Positions 34,030-41,502 of a DNA stretch of 55,176 bases are shown piece by piece. Source of the DNA: Spirochaetaceae bacterium (GTDB lineage: Bacteria; Spirochaetota; Spirochaetia; Treponematales; Rectinemataceae); NCBI GenBank assembly GCA_025358255.1, contig JANYKC010000071.1, forward strand, positions 1 through 55,176. The letters run 5' to 3'. The position numbers and the translations under genes were made by a program. The notes under the pieces are model-generated. The model was not told where the DNA came from, made no database searches, and saw only the letters and a list, made by a program, of their open reading frames with translations. Numbering within the stretch: position 1 is the first letter of the stretch; every line of letters starts with the position of its first letter.

Positions 34030-34887
34030 ATGGCCATGCCTTCGAAAATCCTTGCCATCGCCGTGGCCTGCCTGGCCGCCGCCGCCACCCTCACCGCCCT
34101 GCAGCCGCCTGGAAGCCAGGTCCCCCCCGCGGAGTGGACCGATTCGCTTGCGCTCACGGCGGCTCCGGTCCTGCCAAGCCCCCTTCCTCCGGTCGAGGAC
34201 TTCAGGGATCGGGCAGTGCTCCTGTGCTGGCATTCCTTCCTTGGCGATCCCAGCCTCCCCACGGATTTCTCCCTTCCCGAGCTCGCGGCCCAGCTCGATG
34301 CGCTGAAAGCCCTCGGCTACGGTTTCGTCGACCTCGCGGATGCGCTCTCAGGGCGTTTCGCGGGAAGGCTCAATGTGGTGGCCACGATCGACGACGGTCA
34401 CCGGACGGTGCCGCAGGCGGTGCGGACGGTGTTCCTGCCGCGGGGCATCAGGCCCGCGCTTTTCATATATCCCGCCATCATCGGCAATGTGCCGTATGCG
34501 ATGGACGAAGCAGCCCTGCGATCCCTCGCGGCCGAGGGCTGCTTGATCGCCGCGCATGGCTATCACCACCTCTTTGTGACGGACAGCCTGTATAAAAGCG
34601 AGCCTGCGGAATTCCACAAGGAGATATACAAGGCGAAAAGCCGGGTCGAGTCGATTGTCTCCTTCCCTGTTGTCCTGTACGCCTATCCCTATGGCGCATA
34701 TTCCCCGGTCACCATCGCCGAGCTGTCACGGGCAGGCTATGCCTATGGCATAGCCGTGCTGCCCGGCTTCATCTATGCGTCGTCCATCCGCAAAGCCAAC
34801 TACGAGACGCCAAGGCTGGTCGTGACCCGGGACAATTGGGCTGGAATTTATGCCCAGCTTGCACGAAATGCTTCGGGGATGCCCTGA
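34030..34887 (+). CDS. secreted or membrane-anchored polysaccharide deacetylase (CE4/NodB-like)
   Basis: 285 residues; ATG 34030 or 34036. An N-terminal hydrophobic segment (ILAIAVACLAAAATLTAL) acts as signal peptide or anchor. The NodB metal site is visible: TIDDGH with Asp121/Asp122, and the H-x-x-x-H pair His176/His180 in AAHGYHH; YAYPYGAYSP follows. Such enzymes remove acetyl groups from cell-wall or exopolysaccharide amino sugars; the family member resembles PgaB-type N-domains. No polysaccharide operon is adjacent. A weak TTGTCC-N18-TAAACA ends eight bases before 34036, a further possible leaderless start. Confidence 0.85.
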   Translation: MAMPSKILAIAVACLAAAATLTALQPPGSQVPPAEWTDSLALTAAPVLPSPLPPVEDFRDRAVLLCWHSFLGDPSLPTDFSLPELAAQLDALKALGYGFVDLADALSGRFAGRLNVVATIDDGHRTVPQAVRTVFLPRGIRPALFIYPAIIGNVPYAMDEAALRSLAAEGCLIAAHGYHHLFVTDSLYKSEPAEFHKEIYKAKSRVESIVSFPVVLYAYPYGAYSPVTIAELSRAGYAYGIAVLPGFIYASSIRKANYETPRLVVTRDNWAGIYAQLARNASGMP

Positions 34888-34892
34888 TGGAC

Positions 34893-34932
34893 AAAAAAAG
34901 GCCCTCGGTCAAGGAGGCTAGACCGGGGGCCT
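34893..34932 (-). terminator. intrinsic terminator of the candidate small RNA
   Basis: Read on the minus strand: a 12-bp stem with one mismatch (34921-34932 with 34899-34910), 10-nt loop at 34911-34920, then seven T at 34893-34899. No minus-strand coding gene ends here, so it belongs to the small RNA. On the plus strand there is no T-run. Confidence 0.8.
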
Positions 34933-35000
34933 AAACGAATCAATCATCGGGAAAGGGGAGGGGACCGCAGTTCCCGATGGTATGCAAAACAATGCTGTAT
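34893..35000 (-). ncRNA. candidate small RNA with two C-rich hairpin loops
   Basis: No gene covers this stretch. On the minus strand a perfect promoter (35007-35035) would start RNA near 35000. Hairpin 1: CAUCGGGAA (34971-34979) pairs perfectly with UUCCCGAUG, loop 17 nt containing GGUCCCCUCCCC. Hairpin 2: AGGCCCCCGGUC pairs with GACCGAGGGCCU (one C-A mismatch), loop UAGCCUCCUU, followed by seven U. The second loop contains CCUCCUU, the complement of a perfect Shine-Dalgarno sequence. The RNA is about 105 nt with no open frame of note. This is the architecture of a trans-acting translational repressor; I recognise no known family. Confidence 0.78.
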
Positions 35001-35006
35001 ATCAAT

Positions 35007-35035
35007 ATTATATCTAATAGCTCTAAAGATGTCAA
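35007..35035 (-). promoter_or_regulatory. perfect consensus sigma70 promoter of the candidate small RNA
   Basis: Read on the minus strand: TTGACA (35030-35035), 17 bases, TATAAT (35007-35012); all twelve positions match consensus. The -35 box is half of a perfect inverted repeat, TGTCAA-N6-TTGACA (35030-35047), a possible operator. The flanking sequence is much more AT-rich than the rest of the window. Confidence 0.85.
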
Positions 35036-35185
35036 TCTTTGTTGACAGAAATGCGCGGAAATATCAAGGCGAGATCAACCTTGTCCGTGGCCTTGCCGAA
35101 CATTGAAGGGAGTCTTCAGGCCGCGCAAGGAATTAAGGGCTGTCGTGCCTCGATTTCCTCCCGTTGGCCATCGGAATGAGGTTGC

Positions 35186-36091
35186 ATGAACATTGCCGTG
35201 CTGGCTCCTCCGGACAAGGATGCGGAGCTTCTCTCCATCCTCCGGACTATGCAGGATTTGGGCATACCCGCCTTTGGCCTCAAGATCCGCAAAGCCTGGG
35301 ACCAGGTGGCGCCCCAGGGCTTGGCCGTCCGAATCGGGAAAGCCTCCCATATCCTCCTTGTCTGCACGCCCCATATCGTGGAAGAGCCGTGGTTTGTCTT
35401 CGTTTCGGGCTTTTCCCTCGGCAAGAACGCCCCGTTGGCCCTCTGCCGCCTCGACCCTGACTGGGTGCCCCCGGCCTACCTCTCCCGCGTCCCCCTTCTC
35501 GATACCGAACTGGAACTCACGGAGTTTTACCGCATCGAAAAGGCCGAGTGGGAGGTCGAGGAAGGCAAGCGGGTCGCGCGGTCCTCCCTTCTGGAGCGCG
35601 GGATATCCTTCCATGCCGAAGCCCTTGCCCAATGCGTCGCCGAAGGGGATGCCCTATCGGTCGAGCTTTTCCTCAAGGCCGGCTTCAACGCGAATTCCCG
35701 GGACCGGCACGGAGTGCCCCTGCTTTGCCTTGCGGCCAGGAACCGGCACCTCGGCATGGCCGAGCTCCTGCTCTCATGGGGCGCATCCCTCGATTTGCAG
35801 AGCGAGGACCGGGGCTATTCCGCCCTGATGGACGCAAGCCTGGCCGGCTCACCGGAGCTCGTCGACCTCTTCCTGGACTACGGCGCCGTCCCGAACCTCC
35901 AAAGCAAGGATGGCCAGACTGCCTTGGTCATAGCTGTCGGGAGGAGTGACGCCGTGATCGCCAGGCGCCTCCTTGAAAAAGGGGCCGACGCCGACATGGT
36001 GGACAAGCTTGGCTTTTCCGCCCGGAAATACGTGAACCTGTTCAAGAAACCCGACCTCCTGGCAATTTTCGAGGCGGCGACCCAATCCTGA
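35186..36091 (+). CDS. TIR-like domain plus ankyrin repeats
   Basis: 301 residues. The N-terminal ~115 residues resemble a TIR/SLOG-type Rossmann-like domain (MNIAVLAPPDKDAELLSIL, then IGKASHILLVCTPHIVEEPW and FVSGFSLGKNAPLALCRLD), but I cannot place the catalytic glutamate of NADase TIRs. The C-terminal half has about four ankyrin repeats from residue 155 (ALAQCVAEGDALSVELFLKA, GVPLLCLAARNRHLGMAELL, ALMDASLAGSPELVDLFL, TALVIAVGRSDAVIARRLLE). No signal peptide. It may be a cytoplasmic protein-interaction factor or part of a defence or stress response; no phage-defence genes are adjacent. Confidence 0.75.
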   Translation: MNIAVLAPPDKDAELLSILRTMQDLGIPAFGLKIRKAWDQVAPQGLAVRIGKASHILLVCTPHIVEEPWFVFVSGFSLGKNAPLALCRLDPDWVPPAYLSRVPLLDTELELTEFYRIEKAEWEVEEGKRVARSSLLERGISFHAEALAQCVAEGDALSVELFLKAGFNANSRDRHGVPLLCLAARNRHLGMAELLLSWGASLDLQSEDRGYSALMDASLAGSPELVDLFLDYGAVPNLQSKDGQTALVIAVGRSDAVIARRLLEKGADADMVDKLGFSARKYVNLFKKPDLLAIFEAATQS

Positions 36092-36131
36092 GAGCGAAGG
36101 CGCGCCTCGCGCTTTTCGAGGGAGGACCCTC

Positions 36132-38147
36132 GTGATCAGCATCGAAGCCGCACGTGATGGCTTCGTGATCTTCGTCAACGGGGAACGAAGCCTGGTGCAT
36201 TCCCGCCGCTCGCCGTGCATCGAGATCGGGAAGGCAGAGCAGTCCCTCAAGCGTGTGCGCGGGAGCCTCTGCGCCCGACGGAAGCGAAGCTCCTGGCTTC
36301 CATTGCGGGATTTCTCCGTCGTGGAAAACAGCGAGGAGCGCACGACGATCGACTTCGCCGGCCAGATCCGGATGAGCTTCTGCCGGGAGAACGAGCTCCT
36401 TCGCCTGAGCTTCTCCCGCTACGACCCTTCGATCAACTTGTTCCGGTTGAATTTCCAGGCCTATCCCGACGAGTTCATCTATGGCGCGGGCGAACGGCGC
36501 TCCCGGCTCGACCTCAAGGGGCGCCGCATACCGCTGTGGGTGGAGGAGACAGGGGCCTTGAGGGAAGGGATCTCGGGAAAGCTCGCGGCCGAGTTCGGCG
36601 CATCCGCGCGAAGCGCCCACGGGCTCTCCTTCCCCCTCCCCGTTTTTGTCTCCTCCCGGCATTATTGGTGCGCGGCCCGCACCACCGCCTTTACGGTCCT
36701 CGACTTCACGCGCCGTGGCACTTCCACCATCGAGGCATGGGAAGTGCCGAAGGAAATCGTCATGGGCAGGCGAGGCGATGCCGCCGCAGTGGCGGCCGAC
36801 ATCGTGTCCATCCTTGGAAGACAACCGCCCTTGCCTCCTTGGTGCCATGACGGGGCATGGTACGGTGTCGAGCTGGGCGGAAGCGCCGCCGGGCTCAAGG
36901 ACCGCGTGGAGTCCGCCCTTGCCGCGGGTGTGAAGATCGGCGCGGTCCTGGGCCAGGGCATGCTTGTCAAGGGCAAGACCGCATCGATGCGACGTCCGCT
37001 GTGGGATAGCCCGGAGGGCGACTCGTTCACCGAGGGGCTCAGGGTCGAGACGGAGCGCTGGCGTGCGCGCGGCATCCGCTTCATCGGGTATGCCGATCCT
37101 TGGCTGGACCCTGCCGGAGCGCTGTTCGCCGAGGCGAAGGCCCGGGATTTCCTCGTGAAAAACCAGGAGGGCGGAGCCTGCCTTCTGCCGTGGTCGGGAG
37201 GGCATGTCGCGGTCGTGGACCTCACCGGCCCAAAAGCCGCAGCCTGGCTTAGCCAGATCATGGTGAAGGACCTGGCGCGCACAGGCGCCTGCGGCTGGAT
37301 GGCCGATTCAGGCGGCCGCCTTCCCGCCGATGCTGTCCTTGCCTCGAGGGAGGACGCCCGTCTATGCCACAATCGCTGGACGCGCCTCTTTGCGGAGGTC
37401 TGCGCGTCGGCGCTCGCCGCTGCGGGCCACAGGGCAGACGGACTCTTCGCGATGCGCTCGGGCTGGATCGGCCTGGCTTCCATCCTGCCCTCGGCATGGT
37501 CCGGCGGCAGGATCGAGAGCTTTGACCGTGAGGAAGGCCTGCCGAGCGTCATCCCCGCGGCGCTGTCGCTGGGCCTGTGCGGCATCGGTTCCTGGCATAC
37601 CGAAGTCGGTGGCTCCCGGCTTCCGCATCATGGCCGGAGGCAGCGCGAGTGCCTGGAGCGCTGGATGGAGATCGCCGCCTTTTCACCCATTTTCCGCTTC
37701 CACGAAAACCGGAGGCCCGAAGGCGGCGCGCTGGCGCCTTCACCGCTCGAAACGGCGAGCCTTGACGCCCTTGCCCGCATGACGGAGATCTTTGCCGCCC
37801 TCAAGCCCTACCACGCCGCAGTGGCGGAGGAATACCTCCATGAGGGGCTTCCGGCGCTCCGCCATCCGTGGGTACAGTATGGCGACGACATCGAGCTCCA
37901 TACGCGGGACTACCAGTACCTCTACGGCCGCGATCTCCTTGTAGCGCCGACCGTGGAAGCGGGCAAATCGGTCACCGAGGTCTATCTCCCCCGCGATGAA
38001 TGGGTCCACCTGTGGAGTTCCCGGCTTTTCAAGGGAGGCCTCGTGACGGTGGAAAGCCCGCTGGGATGCCCGGCTGTCTTCTACCGGGCCCTTTCTTCCT
38101 TTGCGCCTCTTTTCGATTCGATCCGACGCACTTCCCGACGGCAATGA
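36132..38147 (+). CDS. YihQ-like glycoside hydrolase family 31 protein with altered active site
   Basis: 671 residues from a GTG preceded by GGGAGGA. The C-terminal half follows the sulfoquinovosidase YihQ branch of GH31: GWMADSGGRLPADAVL, FAMRSGWIGL, GLPSVIPAALSL, AFSPIFRFHENRRP, YQYLYGRDLLVAPTVEAGKS. The nucleophile Asp392 (GWMAD) is kept, but where GH31 enzymes have W-x-G-D with the acid/base aspartate, this protein has WSGG (456-459), and the usual DFGE and DIGG segments read DSGG and EVGG. It may have changed chemistry or be catalytically inactive. No signal peptide. The DMT-type carrier gene follows after 13 bases. Confidence 0.85.
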   Translation: MISIEAARDGFVIFVNGERSLVHSRRSPCIEIGKAEQSLKRVRGSLCARRKRSSWLPLRDFSVVENSEERTTIDFAGQIRMSFCRENELLRLSFSRYDPSINLFRLNFQAYPDEFIYGAGERRSRLDLKGRRIPLWVEETGALREGISGKLAAEFGASARSAHGLSFPLPVFVSSRHYWCAARTTAFTVLDFTRRGTSTIEAWEVPKEIVMGRRGDAAAVAADIVSILGRQPPLPPWCHDGAWYGVELGGSAAGLKDRVESALAAGVKIGAVLGQGMLVKGKTASMRRPLWDSPEGDSFTEGLRVETERWRARGIRFIGYADPWLDPAGALFAEAKARDFLVKNQEGGACLLPWSGGHVAVVDLTGPKAAAWLSQIMVKDLARTGACGWMADSGGRLPADAVLASREDARLCHNRWTRLFAEVCASALAAAGHRADGLFAMRSGWIGLASILPSAWSGGRIESFDREEGLPSVIPAALSLGLCGIGSWHTEVGGSRLPHHGRRQRECLERWMEIAAFSPIFRFHENRRPEGGALAPSPLETASLDALARMTEIFAALKPYHAAVAEEYLHEGLPALRHPWVQYGDDIELHTRDYQYLYGRDLLVAPTVEAGKSVTEVYLPRDEWVHLWSSRLFKGGLVTVESPLGCPAVFYRALSSFAPLFDSIRRTSRRQ

Positions 38148-38160
38148 AAAGGCAGCCACA

Positions 38161-38985
38161 ATGAGTGTTTTCTGGGCCGTTATCCTCGCCCTCGCGAGCA
38201 ACCTCGTCCTATCCCTCGGCATGCTATTGCAGAAGAAGCATGTCGCCGCTTTCGGCGCGAAGGACAGGAAGGGCGCCGCATACCGCGCTGACCTTGTCGG
38301 CTGGATCCTGGGTTTCGTCCTGATGAACATCGCGCCCATACCCCGCTTCTTCGCCCTCATGGGGCTGCCGATCAATGTCGTCAACGCCTTCGTCGGCTCG
38401 AACGTGGCCTTCACCGCCATCATGGCCATCTTCATCCTCAGGGAGCGCATGAGCCGCCGCCAGGTCCTCTGGTCGATGTTCCTCCTTGCGGCCTTGGCCG
38501 CCGCGTCGGTGCGCGGTGGCAGCCCCGAGGAGGTCCTCGACCGGCCTTGGCTCCTTGGCTTCTTTGCCCTGCCCCTCGTCGTCTGCGCAGGCTGCTGGAT
38601 CGCCAGGACGCGAAGGCGGAGCGCCGTCCTTGCCATCCTCCTGGCCGCGGGCTCGGGGGCTTTCGGCGGCTACATGAACCTGCCCATGAAGGCCGTCCAG
38701 ACAGGAGGCCTCGACCTGTCTTCACGCATATTCTTCGTGGGGCTCTACATTGTCGCGGGAGTGCTGTCCTTCTTCCTCATACAGTACGCCTACAAGGACG
38801 GGGCAATGTCCTCCGTCTCGCCGGCGATGTACGGCCTCCAGGTCCTCTGGCCGGCCCTCGCTTCCTTCTGGGTCTTCAAGTCGGTCTTCGACCCCGTCCA
38901 GGTGGTCGCCCTCGCCGCGATAGCCCTCGGGGTCTTCATGGTGGCGAGGCCGAACCCGGATCAGGCCGGGGCAAGCCCGCCATGA
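38161..38985 (+). CDS. DMT-superfamily (EamA/NIPA-like) membrane transporter
   Basis: 274 residues with about nine hydrophobic helices. ASNLVLSLGMLLQKKHVAAF and NVVNAFVGSNVAFTAIMAIF in the first half and ALAAIALGVFMVARP at the end resemble the drug/metabolite and NIPA-type families. Substrate unknown; proximity to the GH31 gene hints at a sugar-related solute, but weakly. Its last 50 bases overlap the 3' end of ispDF on the opposite strand. Confidence 0.75.
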   Translation: MSVFWAVILALASNLVLSLGMLLQKKHVAAFGAKDRKGAAYRADLVGWILGFVLMNIAPIPRFFALMGLPINVVNAFVGSNVAFTAIMAIFILRERMSRRQVLWSMFLLAALAAASVRGGSPEEVLDRPWLLGFFALPLVVCAGCWIARTRRRSAVLAILLAAGSGAFGGYMNLPMKAVQTGGLDLSSRIFFVGLYIVAGVLSFFLIQYAYKDGAMSSVSPAMYGLQVLWPALASFWVFKSVFDPVQVVALAAIALGVFMVARPNPDQAGASPP

Positions 38986-40195
38986 GGACTGTCGCGTAGG
39001 CCTCGATCGCCCGCCCTTCGCCGGTCGCATCCACCCCTTCCTTGGTCTTGGCCTTGACCGACACCGCGGCGAGGTCCATCCCGAAGATGCGCGCTATCGA
39101 GGCGCGGATGGCGTCGCGATGGGGTCCGAGCCTTGGCTTTTCAAGGATCACCGTGCAGTCGAGGTTGACCCCTTCCCACCCTGCCCCAGCCACGAGGGCG
39201 GCCGCGCTGCGCGCGAGGTCCTTCGAGTCCGCATCCTTCCAGCGTGGGTCCGTGGGCGGGAAATGGGAGCCTATGTCCCCCAGGGCGGCTGCCCCGAGGA
39301 AGGCGTCGATGATGGCGTGCAGGAGGACATCGCCGTCGGAATGGGCCACTTCCCCGGCCTGCGAGGGGATCTCGAGGCCGCCCAGCATGAGTCTCCGCCC
39401 TGGGGAAAGCCGGTGAAGGTCCCAGCCTGAGCCGATGCGGAAGGGGAGGGCCATGGGGTCCCGCATCGGCGCGTCGAAGCCTTGGGACGCCGGGCCCAGA
39501 TCCGCCTTGTAGGTCACTTTCCGGTTTTCCACCTCGCCCTCCACCCAGGAGATCGCCCCTGCATAGCGCGCCCAGAGTTCCGCGTCGTCGGTGCAGTCCA
39601 TGCCTTCCTCCGCCGCCTTCACGTGGGCGGCCAGGAGGGGATCGAAGCGGAAGCCCTGCGGGGTCTGGGCGGAGGCAAGGCTCGCCCTGGGCGGATGCCC
39701 GAGGACGACGCCCGAAGGGCCGATGCGCTTGGGTGTGTCCGTGAGCGGGACGACGGGGATGGCGGCGCCCAAGCGCGCGGCAGCCAAGGAGACCCGCCGG
39801 CAGAGTTCGGCGCTTGCCCATGGCCTTGCGCCGTCGTGGACCAGCACGATCAGGTCCGAGGTGTCGGGGACGGCCTGTGCGACGCGCTCAAGCCCGAGGC
39901 GCACCGAATCGCGCCGGCTGCCGCCGCCTTCCACGATGGACAGTCGACCCTTGAGTCCCTCGAAGGTTGTTGGGGACAAGGCAGAGCGGATCGCCTCGAT
40001 GCCACCCCTTGGCGCGGTGATGACGACAAAAAAAAGCCCTTCCAGTTCCAGGAAGGGCGCCAAGGCATGGTCAAGGACGCTTTTTCCGCCAAGGGAAGCC
40101 AGCTCTTTCTTGCCGCCTTCGAAGCGCTCGCTCTTCCCGGCGGCCGTCACCACGGCGACGAGGCGCAATTCCGCCGTTCCGGAAGCCGCGGGCAT
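38936..40195 (-). CDS. ispDF: bifunctional IspDF, MEP-pathway cytidylyltransferase/cyclodiphosphate synthase
   Basis: 419 residues. IspD (residues about 10-240): VVTAAGKSERFEGGKKELA, VHDGARPW, QTPQGFRFDPL, TDDAELW. IspF (about 255-410): GSGWDLHRLSPGRRLMLGG, HSDGDVLLHAIIDAFLGAA, DIGSHFPPTDPRW, KAKTKEGVDATGEGRAIEAY. It performs the third and fifth steps of isoprenoid precursor synthesis in the cytoplasm. The gene follows carD by six bases, an arrangement I recall from treponemes. The start is the ATG nearest carD. Confidence 0.96.
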   Translation of the reverse strand: MPAASGTAELRLVAVVTAAGKSERFEGGKKELASLGGKSVLDHALAPFLELEGLFFVVITAPRGGIEAIRSALSPTTFEGLKGRLSIVEGGGSRRDSVRLGLERVAQAVPDTSDLIVLVHDGARPWASAELCRRVSLAAARLGAAIPVVPLTDTPKRIGPSGVVLGHPPRASLASAQTPQGFRFDPLLAAHVKAAEEGMDCTDDAELWARYAGAISWVEGEVENRKVTYKADLGPASQGFDAPMRDPMALPFRIGSGWDLHRLSPGRRLMLGGLEIPSQAGEVAHSDGDVLLHAIIDAFLGAAALGDIGSHFPPTDPRWKDADSKDLARSAAALVAGAGWEGVNLDCTVILEKPRLGPHRDAIRASIARIFGMDLAAVSVKAKTKEGVDATGEGRAIEAYATVLMAGLPRPDPGSASPP

Positions 40196-40201
40196 CGCCG
40201 C

Positions 40202-40702
40202 TCAGCTTTCGAGGCGGGCTCGGATGAGCTCGGCGATCTCGTCCTTCGGCTTGTCGAGGGAAAAGGATATCTCGTCCTGGAGGAGGTTTAGGGCCGAATC
40301 GTAGAGCTTGCGCTCGAGGATGGGAAGCTCCTTGATCTTGGATCGATGGTAGAGGGATCGCACCACCGAGGCGATGTCAAGGACGGAACCTTTTTTGAGA
40401 AGGTCGAGGTTCATCTGGTAGCGCAGCTTCCAGTCCGTCGGGATGGGGGCATATTCCTCGGAGATGAAACCGAGCGCCTTCTCCGCCTCGGCCTTCGGGA
40501 CTATGGCCCGGATGCCAAGCTCCAGCGCCTTGTCCACGGGAACCATGACTGTCATGTCAGAGAACTCGAGGTAGATGATGTAGTAAAGGACCGAAGAGTC
40601 CTTGAAGGACTTCTCCCGGATCTCAAGGATCCTGCCTACACCCTGGCTGGGATACACGATGCGCTGGTCCACAATAAAATCGGTACGACGGCCCTTGTCC
40701 AT
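40202..40702 (-). CDS. carD: CarD/CdnL-family RNA polymerase-binding regulator
   Basis: 166 residues. The N-terminal RID-type Tudor-like domain is visible (DQRIVYPSQGVGRILEI, YYIIYLEFSDMTVMVPVDKA), followed by a helical DNA-binding part (DWKLRYQMNLDLLKKGSVLD, VVRSLYHRSKIKELPILERK). It stabilises open promoter complexes, notably at rRNA promoters. The ATG is only eight bases below a TATCAT -10 box, so the mRNA should be leaderless or nearly so. Co-transcribed with ispDF. Confidence 0.95.
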   Translation of the reverse strand: MDKGRRTDFIVDQRIVYPSQGVGRILEIREKSFKDSSVLYYIIYLEFSDMTVMVPVDKALELGIRAIVPKAEAEKALGFISEEYAPIPTDWKLRYQMNLDLLKKGSVLDIASVVRSLYHRSKIKELPILERKLYDSALNLLQDEISFSLDKPKDEIAELIRARLES

Positions 40703-40710
40703 GGTGAAGG

Positions 40711-40739
40711 ATGATAGCCGAAAATCAAGTGAAAGTCAA
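40711..40739 (-). promoter_or_regulatory. carD-ispDF promoter, leaderless layout
   Basis: Read on the minus strand: TTGACT (40734-40739), 17 bases, TATCAT (40711-40716). Eight bases separate the -10 from the ATG, leaving no room for a ribosome-binding site. Confidence 0.7.
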
Positions 40740-40768
40740 ACCGCATGTCCGGCACCTGGGAAGCGGGC

Positions 40769-40797
40769 TTGTCCCCGTCCCATCGGGGCACTACAGT
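40769..40797 (+). promoter_or_regulatory. promoter of the TVP38-like gene, leaderless layout
   Basis: TTGTCC (40769-40774), 17 bases, TACAGT (40792-40797), with six bases to the ATG at 40804 and no ribosome-binding site. It is divergent from the carD promoter. It supports 40804 as start over an in-frame ATG at 40711. Confidence 0.5.
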
Positions 40798-40803
40798 GGC
40801 TGG

Positions 40804-41496
40804 ATGACAGCCAAGAGATCCTGGTTTTCCATGGTCGGCTTTCCCCTCTTCATCCTTGCGATCCTCGCCGGGGTCTGGGTTTTCCGGGCGGAATTCCTTG
40901 GCTTTTTCCGCGACCGCGAGGCCCTGCGCTCCTGGATCCTCGCCCAAGGGCTGGTGGGCATGCTTGCCTTTGTCGGCCTGCAGACCATCCAGGTCGTCCT
41001 CTTTGTCCTGCCGGGTGAAGTGGTACAGGTGGCGGGGGGATATGCCTTCGGGTTCTGGACAGCCACGGCCCTCTCCCTCTCCGGCATAACACTGGGTTCC
41101 GTGGCCAATTTCTATGTGGGAAGGATCCTCGGGAGGCCCTTTGTGGAGGGCGTCTTCGGCGCCGAAAAGGTCGCGCGCCTTGAGGTGGCCACTTCCTCCG
41201 GTCGGGGCGCGGCAGGTTTTTTCCTCTTCTTCCTCATACCGGGCATCCCCAAGGACGCGCTCTGCTATGTGGCCGGCATGTCCCGGCTTTCCCTGCCCCT
41301 GTTTTTCGCGGTATCGATGGCCGGCCGCCTTCCTGGCATCCTCGGCTCATCCTTCATGGGAAGCGCATCCCAGAATGGCTCATGGAAAGCCGCCCTCGCG
41401 GTCTTCGGCATCGCCTTCCTCCTCTTTTTCCTGGGCCTTGTCTTCAAGGAGAGGATAGAGGCCCTGGTCGCCCGCGCCACGCGCAAGAAAAGCTAG
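40804..41496 (+). CDS. TVP38/TMEM64-family (VTT domain) membrane protein
   Basis: 230 residues. An N-terminal helix (MVGFPLFILAILAGVWVF), then the VTT/SNARE-associated core: VLFVLPGEVVQVAGGYAFG, GSVANFYVGRILGRPFVEG, FFLIPGIPKDALCYVAGM and a C-terminal helix. Members of this DedA-like superfamily are linked to lipid scrambling or transport. The role in this organism is unknown. It converges on the 944-residue gene with six bases between the stops. Confidence 0.85.
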   Translation: MTAKRSWFSMVGFPLFILAILAGVWVFRAEFLGFFRDREALRSWILAQGLVGMLAFVGLQTIQVVLFVLPGEVVQVAGGYAFGFWTATALSLSGITLGSVANFYVGRILGRPFVEGVFGAEKVARLEVATSSGRGAAGFFLFFLIPGIPKDALCYVAGMSRLSLPLFFAVSMAGRLPGILGSSFMGSASQNGSWKAALAVFGIAFLLFFLGLVFKERIEALVARATRKKS

Positions 41497-41502
41497 CTGG
41501 GC

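Noticed and set aside
35042..35047. Plus-strand TTGACA as a promoter for the TIR/ankyrin gene
   Set aside because: No acceptable -10 box lies 15-19 bases downstream; it is better explained as half of the inverted repeat at 35030-35047.
35075..35632. Minus-strand open frame that could have explained the terminator at 34893-34932
   Set aside because: It is antisense to the TIR/ankyrin gene, has no family match, and the promoter at 35007-35035 lies after its end, so the terminator belongs to a short RNA instead.
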